Shown one piece after another: positions 21,101 through 34,500 of a stretch of 64,000 bases of DNA. The DNA is from Nymphaea colorata. Lineage: Eukaryota; Streptophyta; Magnoliopsida; Nymphaeales; Nymphaeaceae. The notes beneath the pieces were generated by a model. It saw only the letters and a program-made list of their open reading frames with translations, was not told where the DNA came from and made no database searches. The position numbers and the translations under genes are program-made. Every line of letters begins with the position of its first letter. The stretch's first letter is position 1. The DNA is taken from positions 8,092,204-8,156,203 of the forward strand of contig NC_045139.1 of assembly GCF_008831285.2 (NCBI RefSeq), in the 5' to 3' direction.

Positions 21101-23710
21101 ATATATTTTCTGTATGGATTATCCTATAGGAAGCATTAGAAAGTAGAGGATATGATAAATTGTTGAAGAGCTAAAACTACAGAATCTGCTGTTAGTTTTG
21201 GACATCCATGAGGTATGGAATATTTTAAGCGAATGCTATTTTTGTGAATAAACAACATAATCTGTGACTCATGCTTTGTTTACTTTTTTCTCAAGATGGA
21301 TCCATCTTGGGTTTTTTAGTTTTTAGTTTGATCTTTATTAAACCATCCTCCTATTCTTCCCCCATCCTTTTCACAAAAGGAAGAAAAGAACCCAAACGGC
21401 CAAACCACACAGTCTTCGTCTATTTTTTGCTGGGAACCCGTTTTGCCCCTCTGTATAGTTTGTGTAATTTTCTATGTACTGTGCTGTCATTGCATTTCTT
21501 CCTTCGTCTGTGCTACAAAAGGTAGTAGGTGCATTAGGAGAATCTATTATTACTCCCTGTGTGTGTACCATGATGTTTTCCACAATCATCTTCAACATCA
21601 GAACCACCACCACCCTCCTGCTACCATTTCACTACCAAAACCATTGGTCTCCTGTCTTCATATTTTGATGCCTCTTTGTCCTTTTCTATTCTTCCATCTG
21701 TTTCTTAACTTTCTTTAAATCCTAGTACATATGGTTTGTTATCCAAAGAGGCACCTCATATGGGCTCTTCGTTATGTTATTTTTTAGCGTATGCCTGTAA
21801 AGAATAAAAACAGTTTGATTTGGAAACAGCCTGATATGCTATGTGCCAAAGTGATTTATTGAGATGAAGATAGGTCATTACCAACTTGTGAACTTGGTTG
21901 AGCTGATTCTAGCTCTGTTTGTCCTTCGATTATTAGTAAAGTAATACAAAAATTTAATTATTTATTTGTTTCTCTTTTAAGCTGCACCTTTTCATGCATT
22001 ATTGGTATTAGCATATCTGCTTATTTGTTGTCCCTCAACCAGTGGTGGAGCTAGAAAAATTTGTCTGGAGGGGCACATGCTTCTCATCAGATTGAATTGC
22101 TAATAGATTAAAGAAACATTTTGAACATATTTTATCATATTTAAATATATTTGCAAATATTATATTTTGATGAAGTCTAATATAGTTTTGAAAATTATCG
22201 TGGATTTATTCTTGTAAGTATTTTCTGAAAAGAATTTTAAAAATATTTTTATTTTTACCTAAAACTGTTAAGTTCGTGATTTTACTAACAATAAAATGGA
22301 ACATGTAGCTTTTTCTTTGTTCCAACTTTGTAAGAAAACTAAAATGACATTATATACTTTTTAAAGACAGTAACAAGTTTCCTACTTTGACAAATGTATA
22401 TATGTATATTTATCTTACATTACTGATACTTAGGTTTGACTTGGTTTTTCCTTTTTGAGGTGCAAGAAACAGAAACAAAAAGGCAATCAAGTAAACTCAA
22501 GAAAGATATTAATCATTACAAATCCATTTTGAATAAAATTTATAAGTTTGGGTGGACAGAATAATGTGGCTGCACCTCTGCTCAGTTAGTATTGGTGGAA
22601 CCGTGGAATAATATAACTTGTATGGCACAGGGAAATAGGTATGCATCCATGCGTATATGATTTGAATTCAAAACTCATATAGTAATTTTCAGAAATAGGA
22701 CATGAAGGCAGATTTTAGACAAGTGCACGTCTGTATGCTATAAAATTTAGTATATATAATTTACTAACTAAAATAGTGAAAGGGTTGTTCATTGTTCTTA
22801 ATGTTAAGGACATATGCATTTCCAAAGAGAAAGGACAAATGCAAATGAAAAAAAGAAAAAGTAAACATTAAACATTATGAAGTTCTGGTTTAATGTGGAG
22901 GATGTCAAGCGAGGGTGTATGGAAGATGCATGTCTGAGAAAGAGAAAGCCAGAGGGAGGGTCAAAAAGGGCTTAACAGATCTACCTAAGACCCAAAATCT
23001 ATCTACTTAGTCAACTGGTCTATGGCCCAGTGGACTAGATCGTGAACCAGTTGCCAGTTGGCCAACCAGTTGCCTATGTTGACAGTAATTGATAGACCGA
23101 GCAAAAGGTGTATGTTTTGGGACTATATGTTCTTAGACATGTCAAGAGGAGAATCAGTTTGTTTCTGTGGCGCCTGTCATGAATGACATACCTTGGACTA
23201 TTGGGTGGATAGTCTAAAGCATTTTCTCCAGCAGCTCTCACTCAATATATGCAAACCTCCACTTTATTTTGCAGGGGTCAGATGGGCCTGTCTGAGGAAG
23301 AGCAGAAAAGAAGCCAAGAGCAGAGGCTTCGGCTAAATGGAGAGGCAGTTTCTGTCGATGGAACCACTTCAGAGAAAACTGCCAGGGATAATGAAATTAT
23401 CACAGAGAGCACCGCTTCTGATAAAGGTGTAATGGGCTGCTGTGGTGGCTCAGGCGGTGGGTTTACTTGTTGCCAAGATATAGGGAGGTCTGAAGGCAAT
23501 GGTGGTGTTGACATAAAGAAAAAATCTGGCGGAGAGGATGCATCCCCTGCGCGCAACAAGTGTGCATCTGCGAAGAGCAAGGGATGGTCTTGTTCACTTC
23601 CATCATGGTTCGAGACATGGGAGAAGGAGGACACATTTGCAGCCTTGGCCATAATTGGAGCCGTTGCCTCGGTTGTTGTGGCCTACAGCTTCTATAGGAG
23701 GTCACACTGA
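18154..23710 (+). CDS. Sucrase/ferredoxin-like (AIM32-like) protein, 5 exons
   Basis: Thioredoxin-fold [2Fe-2S] protein of the Suc_Fer-like family, related to yeast Apd1 and Aim32; a redox role is known for the yeast members. Exons 18154-18540, 19402-19487, 19815-20120, 20989-21072 and 23275-23710 give 432 residues with all GT-AG phases closing. Exon 2 encodes LTICEGRDGTETSNGDVLIF. Exon 3 holds the signature FVCAHGSRDRKCGVCGP and then CSHIGGHKYAGN, the Cys/His residues expected to carry the cluster; exon 4 continues HWYGYVTLDDV. Exon 5 has a Cys-rich segment (GCCGGSGGGFTCC) and a C-terminal hydrophobic stretch (AALAIIGAVASVVVAYSFY) followed by RRSH, suggesting a tail anchor. I chose ATG 18154 for its GCCATG context; an in-frame ATG at 18055 would add 33 residues. 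Introns contain old repeat scraps only. Confidence 0.93.
22037..22590. repeat. Old retroelement remnant in intron 4 of the Suc_Fer-like gene
   Basis: Begins with GTGGTGGAGCTAG and a GGGGCACATG motif and ends near a GGGTGGACAG...TGTGGCTGCACCTCTG motif. These motifs recur in decayed form near 1141-1213 and 52996-53045. The sequence between is AT-rich and noncoding. Class not determined. Confidence 0.4.
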
Positions 23711-25144
23711 AATCTTTTGGATGTTTGCTGCTTGCACCACAGAGCACTTCTACTGCCTTGTTGGAGTTTGTCATCTATTATATATTTTACTAGCGATTCT
23801 AAATGTTTTGGCACTTGGCCTTGACTTGTAGTTGTTTGGTGCTGTCCATTTTCAATAATTGTTGCTCGCTGGAAATTACCGCAAGATCAAACACATTCTG
23901 CTTTCAGCTTAATACGAGAATGCTCTTGAGTTGAAGAAATGCCGCAGCTGAACAGTCTTTTACAACGGTTGTTTAGTATTCTTGTTCCAATCTTCTGTAT
24001 TTCAATTAATGTTTCCGTGGTGCACGTAACCTGGTGCTTACATGCACCTGACCTTAGCTTTGCTTTTTGGACCCTAATTCTAAAGCTGTTAGTAAAATAG
24101 AATCCGAGTTCTGGTTCTATCTCTTTCTTTCTGCTCCTTTCTGGGTCATACGCATCCACCTGTGCTAGGAATTTCCCCTCCAGGGCTTTCCTTCGGTTAC
24201 TGAAGGAGGTCCCTTTGTAGTGTGATCGGTATCGATGTGCAACAAACCCTTGATATCGACGCAGGCTGATATAACTTTTCTTTGGTACCTTAATCTGAAC
24301 GAAAATTTTATGAAGACAATCCTAATGTTTTGAAGAGGTAACAGAAATACCCAAGCGTGAACTTGTTCAATTTAGCAGCCTGAATTGCAGAAGGGAAGGT
24401 TAAATAGAGGGTTTTGAAATTTAAGGTTGTGTTTATTATGCCACGAAAAAGGTGAGCCTGCTTGTTGTAGAACTTTCATTTTTGACACCGATATTTGCAA
24501 TCGATTGTTTGGCGGCTGGCGCTTCATTTCCTTCCCGTTGCCTGTTGAGTTATCTGCTGCATAGAAATGTAAACAAATTCAGATCGTCAATTACATATGA
24601 AATCAAAGCCCAAAGTGCAAACTTCCCAGTCAGGAGACTACATCTGATCTTAGCCATTGCCGTACTCAATGCTGGAACTCGAAAAAATGTAACACAATTT
24701 TAGAAAAAACCTTGTGGCTGGCTAGATTTTCAATCCCAATATCTGCATGTGAAAGCAGCACCATCGAAACTGTCCAAGTTTCACCATAGCCTTGATCATA
24801 GGCTTACACAAGTCGGATTGAAGATGTGCCATATAACATCTCCCAGTCTGCCCGTTTGAATTATGCCCCTCGGAGTGAGTTCAGACTGAGTTTGTGATCC
24901 TAAATGGCAAAAGGCTTGAAAATCTGAAAAAAGGCAGCGCTCTTTTAAATTGTTTCCGAAACATTTTCCTCCAAACGTCCGCCACAGCACCATATCGTCA
25001 CCCCAAAAATGGGGGGAAAATAATATCTTAGCTGCTGGATTGTGCCGGTCAAAACAGTTATTAAATGAAGCTCATTCTTCTAACTCGGCACTAAAACTTG
25101 CAACCAGTATGATGTAGTCCCTGACGTGATCAGCGTGCTCTCTC

Positions 25145-25148
<4 letters not shown>

Positions 25149-25192
<44 letters not shown>
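25149..25192. repeat. (TA)n microsatellite
   Basis: About 22 TA units. Confidence 0.96.
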
Positions 25193-25195
<3 letters not shown>

Positions 25196-28100
25196 CAGGC
25201 CTATGATTTTTTTCTTATTTGCTTAAATGTTTTGACAGTTTATAGCGACCATGTGATGTGCCTATGACCTATATAAATCTTTCAGGCTCCATGTGATTGG
25301 CCCCGTCATATGCAAATCTTGACCAAGCGATAGCGACGTTTACTTTAGACAACCGATGCCATTAAGCAGGTTTTGCCGCATTCAGAAATTCCGCAAACTG
25401 GCGAGGTTTGAGCTATTTGAAATTGATGCATGATGGCGTCTATATTATCTAGTTGGGATCTAATGAAAAGCTTCTACAAGTGTCTTCAAATTTTAGTGGT
25501 GAGTTCTTTTGCTCAAATCCATCCACTTGGTTGATATTTTAGACAGTTCAGTAGAAAAAACAGATGGTCGTAACGTTTTCTTATTTGAAAAAAGGTTCTC
25601 TGCTGAAAATTCATGTCTGAGAACCGATCACAATCCATTCAATCCTGTAAAATCGCATCTGTATGGTCAAATTTTGATCAGATCAACTGAAAGCACTGAG
25701 AATATCCAAAGGAAATTTGCAGATGACTTGGACCAGATTATATACACCATATGAGTAACAAAATTATCTGTGAGCCAGCGAAGGTTGAAATTTTGATAAA
25801 GTTTGATGGAGAGTCTATTGGGGAGGGAAATTCTCAGCCACACAAAGGATTCATCGATCACCCAATAGTTCATGTGGTTCTCTTGGTCTGTAATCGAATT
25901 TTATCTTGTTAGAAAGAGATGGACCGAACAGGTGGTTCCCAAGTCTCTGCTTTTTATTGGTCCTGAACATCGTCGCGATCCACCATCGGCTTCATTTCTA
26001 CTAGTGGATTCCAGACGTAGGAACACAAATGGTTCGGATTCAGGACAGCTAAATAATATATTTGAAGTCAGGCCGCCAATTAATATGATACCACAGAAGA
26101 TGAAAAGACACAGTGGAAATGCTTACTGTTCAGATTGCTGACAGCTAAATACGTCAAATGTCACTGTTTCTTCTGTAATCTTCATGATGCTTTTATGATG
26201 AGGCCATTTTCTTTCTTGATCACAAGGTATTCAACTTAGCAAGCCAGAAAATTTATGGTGCTTGATGTAACTTTTCACACTTTCACTTTAAGAATCACAT
26301 CTATCGAATCACATTCAGGCAGGCTTTTTCTCTGGTGCACCAAAATTAGCCAAGGATAAGAAAGCAGTGAACGTGGGTAGTTTGAATAGGTCGGTAACTC
26401 CTTGGAACTTGCATCGCTGTCCAGAGATACAGACTGAAAGTGAAACTGCCATGATTGGTTGCTTTTATGGCATTTGGAATCAAACCAAAAGATTGGCTGC
26501 CAAAATAAAATTTTCCACAGATTAATCACCCAGCAACTTCTTTCATGCAAGAAATATTTTTGGGCCCGTTTGACTATAAAGACGGCCGATCTTTTGGAAT
26601 TTGCAAAAGAAAGAGAATTGCTTGAAACAAAAAAGTCAGACCACTAAAGATCGTCCCACTTTTTCCAAAAACAGAAGAGGGATTCTTTCACCATTATATA
26701 AGAAAGAAGATTTGAGATCCTCTGTATATGGCCAAAACCTCAGACTTGAGGTCGAATTGGAGGGTTGTTCGTTTGACATCAAATCCTCGAATCCAATGTC
26801 CTAGTATTCTCAGGTTACCTTGAATTTCAGACTGAGCTGGAAATGAGAAAAACCAATTTCCCGAAATCATGTAAGGATAAAGCTAAAACTGATCAGCAAA
26901 TAAATAAAGTTCACGATCTAGCTTAAATGTACCTCACCAGTCACCACAGATGTTGTGTGCCATCTTATTATTGTGCTTTTGTTTCTTCTGTCATGCCATG
27001 ATCGTGTCACTAACATGGTATGCATTTTCTAGTGATCTTTGCATTTTTATAATTTTTTAGGCTTCTATTTTTTTTAAAAGATTTTTATTATTAAGGAAAA
27101 CAACTTTTTTTTATAGAATCTCCTGGTATTTGTTTGAGCTCTTCCTTGCTCAGTATTTACTACTACTACTTTCTCTCTCTCCCCCTCTCTCTCTTTATAT
27201 ATATATATATATGTTAATTAAATCATTTTTTTGGGGAAAGGGTGAATGCATTTGTCCACATCTTGTTGGTTGTACGCACCACAAGTGTTTCCCATTCTAT
27301 TTAAATGGACTGACGTGTTTGTAATGTTTTATAACTAAATAACACATACTGAATTAACATTTGATTAGCTTGGAGGTGAAAAGTAAATATAGTAGTATGT
27401 AACTAGCTTGACCTAAAGATGTTTTTTAGCAAATAGCCATTGAACAACACATCTAGAGGTTACCATCATCTCCACTTGCTTCATCTTGTAGCTTCCAAAG
27501 AAATCCTTGAAATGAAACTAAGATTTGAGTTGACCAAAATAAGCGATGTGTTCTTAACATTGGTCTATTGTGGTGGGTTTATAGTGGGCCATGCTTGCTT
27601 TGCCTGAGATTCTCAAGCTTTTGCTTGATCTTGTGATGAATTTCTCATTATCTGCTCCTAAAAATTGCAAATTATGAATAAAAAACTAAAAAAAATGGAG
27701 CCAGATGTTTGATATTTTCCTGTTAAGATAAATATGCTTTATGTTTATTATCATTAATCACGAGTTTAATCCTGCAGTGAAATATACTTTACACTTTGGT
27801 AAGGAGCAGGATATTACCAATTTGTAGGGGATCCGTTTTTGCAATATGTAGTGTAACATATAATTCATGTCCACTAAAGAAGTTTATTTGTGTTTGTAGA
27901 ATTCCTTTTGGAAATTTACCAAAATAGCAGGTTTTAGTATATGAGTCAAGTTGAATATATAACAGTAGGTTGAGATCAGCCAATTAAGCAGAACATTGTC
28001 TTTAATTAAAGGATCTACCCTAATTAAAGTGAGAAATACCTACTTCATAAATGTTTACCACTTTCATACAAAATTTTTAAATACACGTCTAAAAGTTGGC

Positions 28101-29244
28101 AATAATAAAAAAACACAGGCATAATTATATAACATATAAATATAATAATTATACACATGTATATATATATATCTATAACTATCATAAAATAAAATTATAA
28201 TTAAAATATGAGGCATTTTGCAGCCTGAGCCGAGCTCATGTATTGGGTATGAGTACCCGGCCCGATGCCCAGGGGGCGATTGACTACACTAGTCAACAAA
28301 ATGATCGTATTTATAGATTGATACCTTCAAAAGTTTATTTATTTACGCAAGAGCCCTTTGAAATTTACAATCCAAACTAATAAGGCCTCTTAGTAGAAAT
28401 TTCTGTCATGGCCAGTCAATGTCAAAGGTAATCAAGCCCATTTTGTCACATGATAGATTCAAAATACTTTTATTCTTCAAGGAAAGAAGGAGCAAAAAGT
28501 CTTCAAAGTTTGTCATTACAACCATACAACTATTTGGCCCATGGTTTCCCATATGAAAAGCATCACATCAAATAATTCATGTTCACATGGCAATGGCATG
28601 TGAAAAGAAATCTCAAGACCCGTGTAAATCCGTGTTATAAATATCCGATTCAGCCACGTATCGGAAACCTGAATGATACGGCATATCATGAAAATAATAT
28701 TTTTTTCTTTAAACTTTATATTTTAGAACAAAAATTCATGAATATTTTCCAAAAAATGGGGCATTTGTCGAGTAAATTATTTTCATTAAAGTTTAATTAA
28801 TTATTAAGATGAACGACACGTCGTTGTTAAGTCCATTAATGCAGAAGCGATGACACCTTACAGTAAAATCAAAACTTAGAAGCTGGGCATTTCAATGATG
28901 CATTTTTCTTTGTAGGTGGGGACCCACCGACCAATGGGCGGGCAAGAAGTTATCTCTATGACGTCATGATCATCTTTATATTGTCGAGATCTTGCCATGC
29001 CAAACCCTAAGATCAACGGCTGACTTTTGCCAACGGAAAAGACAACCCCGTCCATGATTTCTTATCACGTCAAAACAGGGAAACAAACGGAAATTTTCCG
29101 CAGCTTGACTCGTGCATAGGCTAAAATGCCAAAGTCAAGAAGAAAAAGTTAGAGGGTTTGAAAGAACGAAGGAAAAAAAAAAAAAATTGGCCATGTTCTG
29201 TTGCGCAGACAGATTGTTTTTGGCCCCACCAAGTTAGCAGCATC

Positions 29245-29467
29245 AGATGTGTAGTTTGGGCATTGTTCGAAAAGCAAGTCAATCCGACACTAAGTTAAGC
29301 AAAAAGAAATGCATGAGATGTGTAGTTTGTGCATTGCTCGAAAAGCAAGTGGAATTCAATCCAACACTAAGTTAACCAAAAAGAAATGCATGAGATATGT
29401 AGTTTGGGCATTGCTCGAAAAACAAGTGGGATTCAATCCAACACTAAGTTAAGCAAAAAGAAATGCA
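29245..29467. repeat. Imperfect 71-78-bp tandem array, 3 copies
   Basis: Units start at 29245, 29316 and 29394, each with GTAGTTTGGGCATTG-like heads, a CGAAAAGCAAGT middle and a CTAAGTTAAGCAAAAAG tail. The first unit lacks a short GGAATT segment present in the others. Confidence 0.93.
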
Positions 29468-30379
29468 TTTAGAATATGCAAGATGATGGTGCAAAGACGA
29501 AGTGTATAAGTGCATCATGGTCATCAGTCCTTTTTTTTTTAAGTACAAGTTTTTCATTAAGAAATTGACGAGTTTTCCACGCATAGTGTTTGGATGCGAG
29601 TGTACATGGGTTAGGGGTAATTCTTCCATTGGACGCATATGTTGTGATCACAACCATGTAGAGTCACACGGAGGTGAACAAATGAAAGCTCGTCGTGGAG
29701 TAGGCCAATGGTTGGCAACATTGCTTAATGAGATATAGTCTGCAACTGACTTCGGCTCTGCCTCCAACCTAGATTTCATATGAAGTAGATAGGTGCTTGA
29801 AAAAATGATGGTGTATTGATAGGGCCTCATAATCACGGTTCGTCAATAGTCTACTGTGGGATAATCATAGGTGGTGGTGTGCGAGTGTCTATCGCTCATT
29901 GTCTAGTCGACGGTCATAAAAGATTGATGAATGCTTTCGCTACATTAAGATTGAGTTAAGACTGGCTAAAAGCTTGGGAAACCTTCGACGTCACGTGAGC
30001 CAAGTAGGTTTAAAAAAGTCAACCCGTGAATGCTCTTGAACTATATGAATGTGTTCATTTTTTAGAATAAATTCATAGAACAATGTGTTCCAAAGACACA
30101 ACTTTTATGTCACCAAAAGCGCTTTTTGAGAACTAAGAAAGTAGAGTTCTTTTTCTTCTTATAATTACAATTATTATGAATAGCTATTTGCTTTTAATTG
30201 TTTTTGTGTGTTGTTTTAAGGAGTAGTAGTTGGTCAGGTTAAAGGCATTTGAGTTTTAAGTGGTAAAACATAGTACCTAAGTTAAAGGATGCATCGTTGC
30301 CATCAATGCTGTCAATATAGCCTAATAATCTAAAAAAAACTCTGTTAAATAGTAGGTTATTAACCTCCTGATCACTTAG

Positions 30380-30463
30380 AAATTGTTTTTATAGGTTTTT
30401 ATGAATTATACCTATTCGCACAAATTGTTTCTATAGGTTTTTATGAATTATACCTATTCGCAC
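30380..30463. repeat. 42-bp tandem duplication
   Basis: AAATTGTTTTTATAGG... at 30380 and AAATTGTTTCTATAGG... at 30422; near-identical, one substitution seen. Confidence 0.93.
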
Positions 30464-31250
30464 TCTGACTTGACACATTTGTTCAACCTGTCGTGCTGTT
30501 GGGCACATATTAGTAAAACTAATCATTTTTTTAAATTTTTTATATCAAAATAATAAAATTGTAACTATTAAGAATAAAAAATATATTACAAATAGCTTCT
30601 AATTTAGGGCCCATCGGCTAGTTAAAGACTCGAAGGGCGTGACCAATATGTGGGCCAGGTTTTTGGTCCAATAATTAAAAGGCTGAGCCCACTAGCCGCC
30701 CAAGCCATTCCTTGGCCCGGTCGTACACAACTCATAAACAAGTGATCGGTCGGACTTATTTTGATTTTATTTTATATGTCTATGTCTAAGTAAGGGTCAA
30801 CCGAATCATTTTAAGCATTGTAGCGTAATTGAAAGAAACTCTTGCAAAAGCGGGCTGTTTTCCATAATATAAGAAGATTAGGTGGTTGTCTGTAAATTAG
30901 CAGGTTGACGTGCCTTTAAAAGGGAAATTATGAACTCGTGGAATCTGCGGGTAAGAATACTAGTAAGGCGACATCGGACCAACAAGATGCTGACAAATGT
31001 TGTGCTCACCAAATTGACTTTCCGTTATATTCTTGTTTTTTTAATCAGGAAAACGGAGCATAAAGTATAATATTTCCCAAGTAAGACATAACCAATGATC
31101 GACTTTAAATATTTAATGCTACAGTATTTTAAAAAGTGACCAAAGTTTTACTTGGCAATGTATATGTCTATATGTCAAAACCAATGCGAGTTTATTTTTA
31201 TCTACGAGAGGTTGTTTAAAGGATAATGTTGTTAAGTTTTTACGACGGTG

Positions 31251-31345
31251 AATATATATATATATATATATCAATTAAATAAAAAAAACCTTTCGACTAC
31301 CACAACATCATCAGCACTGCATCGTACCTATTAATCATATTGGAT

Positions 31346-31376
<31 letters not shown>
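31251..31376. repeat. Two (TA)n tracts upstream of the USP gene
   Basis: TA runs at 31251-31271 and 31349-31376, within 350 bp of the start codon at 31587. Confidence 0.9.
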
Positions 31377-31380
<4 letters not shown>

Positions 31381-31489
31381 AAATGCACCCTTTTTATTGT
31401 ATTTTTAAAAGTTTACGTTTGTTTTGGGTTTCTTGTAAATTTTAGACCTAAATTGAAAATTAGTACAAAGAAAGTTCGACAACTTCTTC

Positions 31490-31527
31490 TCACTCTCTCT
31501 CTCTCTCTTTCTTTCTGTCTTTCTTCT
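31490..31527 (+). promoter_or_regulatory. CT-rich leader tract of the USP gene
   Basis: A CACTCTCTCTCT...TTTCTTTC run 60-100 bp before the start codon. Pyrimidine tracts near the transcription start are common in plant promoters; function here is inferred. Confidence 0.4.
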
Positions 31528-31586
31528 CGAATTCGTGGTAGTTAAAAAGGAGGGGAGGGGAAGAACAACCATCCTTCATTTCAACT

Positions 31587-34500
31587 ATGAACACAATGTC
31601 CGGCGAGATACGGCCGGAAATTGAGATTGAGGAAGAGCAAAGCAGGCACGGAGGAGAAGGAAGAGGTCATCGTGGTGAGGTTCGGCAGGAGACGATTGGG
31701 TTCTCGGAGATTGAGGAAGAGGTAACAGTTGCCGGAGGACGAGGAGAAAGCGACGACGGCGCGTGGTATGTGGCAGTAGGAAGGGACGAAGAGTCGAGCT
31801 TGGACGCCCTGCAATGGACGTTGAGGAACCGCTGCCTCAACAAGGGTGGTGCCCACTTACCTTCTTCTCCCCCTTCTCCTTCTCCTTCTTCTTCAACTTC
31901 TTCCTCTTCCTCCACGTCCTATAGAGGCTGCGTCTACCTGGTTCATGTCTTCCCTCCTGTCACTCATATCCCCACTCCCGGTATGTCTTCCTCTCCATAC
32001 CTAATGTTTCTTTTGCTTTTTCTCAACGAAGAAGGAAACCATCAAGTTTTTGTTGGATGTTCCGCACTTTCCCACTTCAATTGCACACGCTTACCGTGCT
32101 TGATTATTCTATAGCGACTCGATCTCCGCCGTTCACCAGGAAAATCTTCTAACCACAGCTTTATTTCCTTTAAATGTTAGAAATATTTCTCTTTCTGTTA
32201 ATTTGGAAATTTCTGACAACACGACACAGGTGATTTATTTAGTTGATGCCACAACTAAGTTTCTGACCTCGTTTTAGTGTTAGAAGGGCCATAAAAATTT
32301 TGTTTTCTGCCTGAGTTGTGAAAGGGACTAAACCTCGCCTGCTGTAAATTGGGGTTTGTCTGAAGCCACCAAAAATTTAACGTGAACCACAAATATAGGC
32401 AACTAGCTGAACCGGCCCCACTTGCCCATTCTACCAAATTGAAGAACCAATGTGCTGTTCCTGTCCGGCCCATCTCAGGCTTTGAGAAGAAAGAAGAGGA
32501 AGAGAATGGCTTGGAACATTTAGATGCAAATTCAATATCACTGGAAGCATTCTTGGGTCTCTCAGTTCCACTTCTTGGTGAGATAGGATTTTGGGTTTTA
32601 GTTTCACCATGGATCAGTTTCAATACATTTTCTTCCAATCATAGCATAGTAATGTGTGTGTGTGACGAAGTATTACAAGGCTCACCTGTTAATGCATGCA
32701 CAATTTTTATAAAAGAAGGAAGTCACTCTTCCGTTTCATTGAATTTGGTAGCTGATATCTTCATGAAGCGACATTTACCATGTTCCTTTTTCACTGCAAC
32801 AAGGAGAAAAACTGTGTTCTTTCTTGTATTCATACTGAATTTAATCCTTTTCATTTTTCCATGTTGCTTAAAGAGTAGTTCACTGTGAACCATTTCCTTG
32901 AAGGACTTAATTTGGAACATTAGATTTCTAACTAGTCAAGAGAATGGGCAATCCGAAAATTCCTGAAATGAAGAACAAAGCAACAGTCGATTAGGAAATA
33001 CGTTCTTTTCTCATCAAAATAAGAAAGGGGATTAGAAAAAACCTAATTTAGATGTTCGAGTTTTTTTATTAAGGCCACGAATGCGAGACGGAAATCGATA
33101 TTTACAACATTTTGCACATCGGCTTCCGCTGGTTTGGTTCCTTGTTTCACAAGTGATCTGTTCTAAAATGTTATGGAAAGGGAAAAAAATAGAAAAACAA
33201 AAAATTCAGTATTCATGTTGCCTAGAAACTGTTGCAGTTGGGAAGCTAGCAAAGAGTCAAGTGACCCACGAGCAATTGAAACTGTACAAGAAGGAAGAGA
33301 ACAACAGGAGAAGAAGTCTCCTCCAAAAGTACATAAAGCTATGCGACGACGCCAAGGTAATATATATGTTTATATATATGTCTATCTGTGTGTGTGTGAA
33401 ATTAGGGAGTAGCACCATGTATACGTGCATGAGATAGACTTGGCATAAAGTTTCTGTTATTTTTTGCTACAACTTTTGAGAACACTTGACATATTTCCGG
33501 CATACATTTTTGTTTCAAAAACATCAAGTTTTGATGGTATATTTTCATTATTTTTCTCTTATTTTTACTGTATTCATTTTTTTTTTTTTTTTGCATTACC
33601 AAATCTTTCAATCGGCTGTGTTCTGCCGCCCTAGGGCATCTATATTAAGATCTGTGCGACAACGATCTATTTAGCACTATGCCTGACATCTATAAAGTGG
33701 GATCCTGTGCAAGCACTACCTGGACCCACTAAAATGGGAGTGCAGTCATATCAAATGTTCATAATGGTGTCCTTTTGTTCACCAAATATATGATCATGTG
33801 ATTTCAAATCATTTTAAGAACGTAATCTGGTATATTTTCATTTTGCTCACTCAACTAGATGTCTAGGTCCGTAGAAAATTCATTTGGTTCCACCGAGCAG
33901 TCTACGCCCCAGTACGTATCAACTAGCAGGAGATACTTTTAATGGGTTAGGTCTTACCAAGATGCATCCCGACCGAGTTGTACAGGCTCAGGTCTGGGTA
34001 CAACTGGCTAAGCATAGCCGGAACATGATGGTCCAACATAGGATGTCCGATTGGAACACCCATCACAGGAGAGGGTTGTTCTGTTCCCCGAGGTCGGTGG
34101 ATGGAGCTAGATCAGCTGGAACACATAAAAAGTGCTTCTTAAGAACAAAATATTGAGTGGTCTCACTCTCACCAGTTTTTGTGTCCCTTGTTCGATAAGG
34201 GGTGTGCGCCCCATCGCTCAGTGTTCTCTTCTCCCACATCAAACATCAGGACAGCATAAACTAGACTGACACCATATGTTAATTGGAACAATCCTGGACG
34301 TGGGTTGAACCTCTCCCTATTTCACATTGGTCTATTTATTCATGCGGGACAAATGAAATTGGCTTCAAATACTTAATAGGATCTCTTTCTTGTATTTTTA
34401 AATCTTTTTAATTTTATTCAAATTAAGCACCAACCTTTCAAGAAATTGTGGAATGGCCTGTGCTAGATACATAAACCAAAATTGCGACTGAGCTAGAACA

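Larger units (their letters stand above)
23711..31586. other. Gene-poor intergenic region (7.9 kb)
   Basis: Starts with the 3' UTR of the Suc_Fer-like gene. No open frame here resembles a known protein; the longest are under about 100 codons. Contains (TA)n tracts, an imperfect 71-78-bp tandem array (29245-29467), a 42-bp tandem duplication (30380-30463) and GC-rich scraps such as GTACCCGGCCCGATGCCC near 28250 and GGGCC-rich sequence at 30600-30730, which look like dispersed repeat debris. Confidence 0.6.

Noticed and set aside
26562-26810. TIR element starting GGGCCCGTTTGAC
   Set aside because: The second GTTTGAC (about 26770) is in the same orientation, not inverted, and no matching right terminus was found.
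32255-32888. 127- and 168-codon open frames in the first intron of the USP gene
   Set aside because: Overlapping on opposite strands, no recognisable domain; the plus frame starts and ends within the intron.
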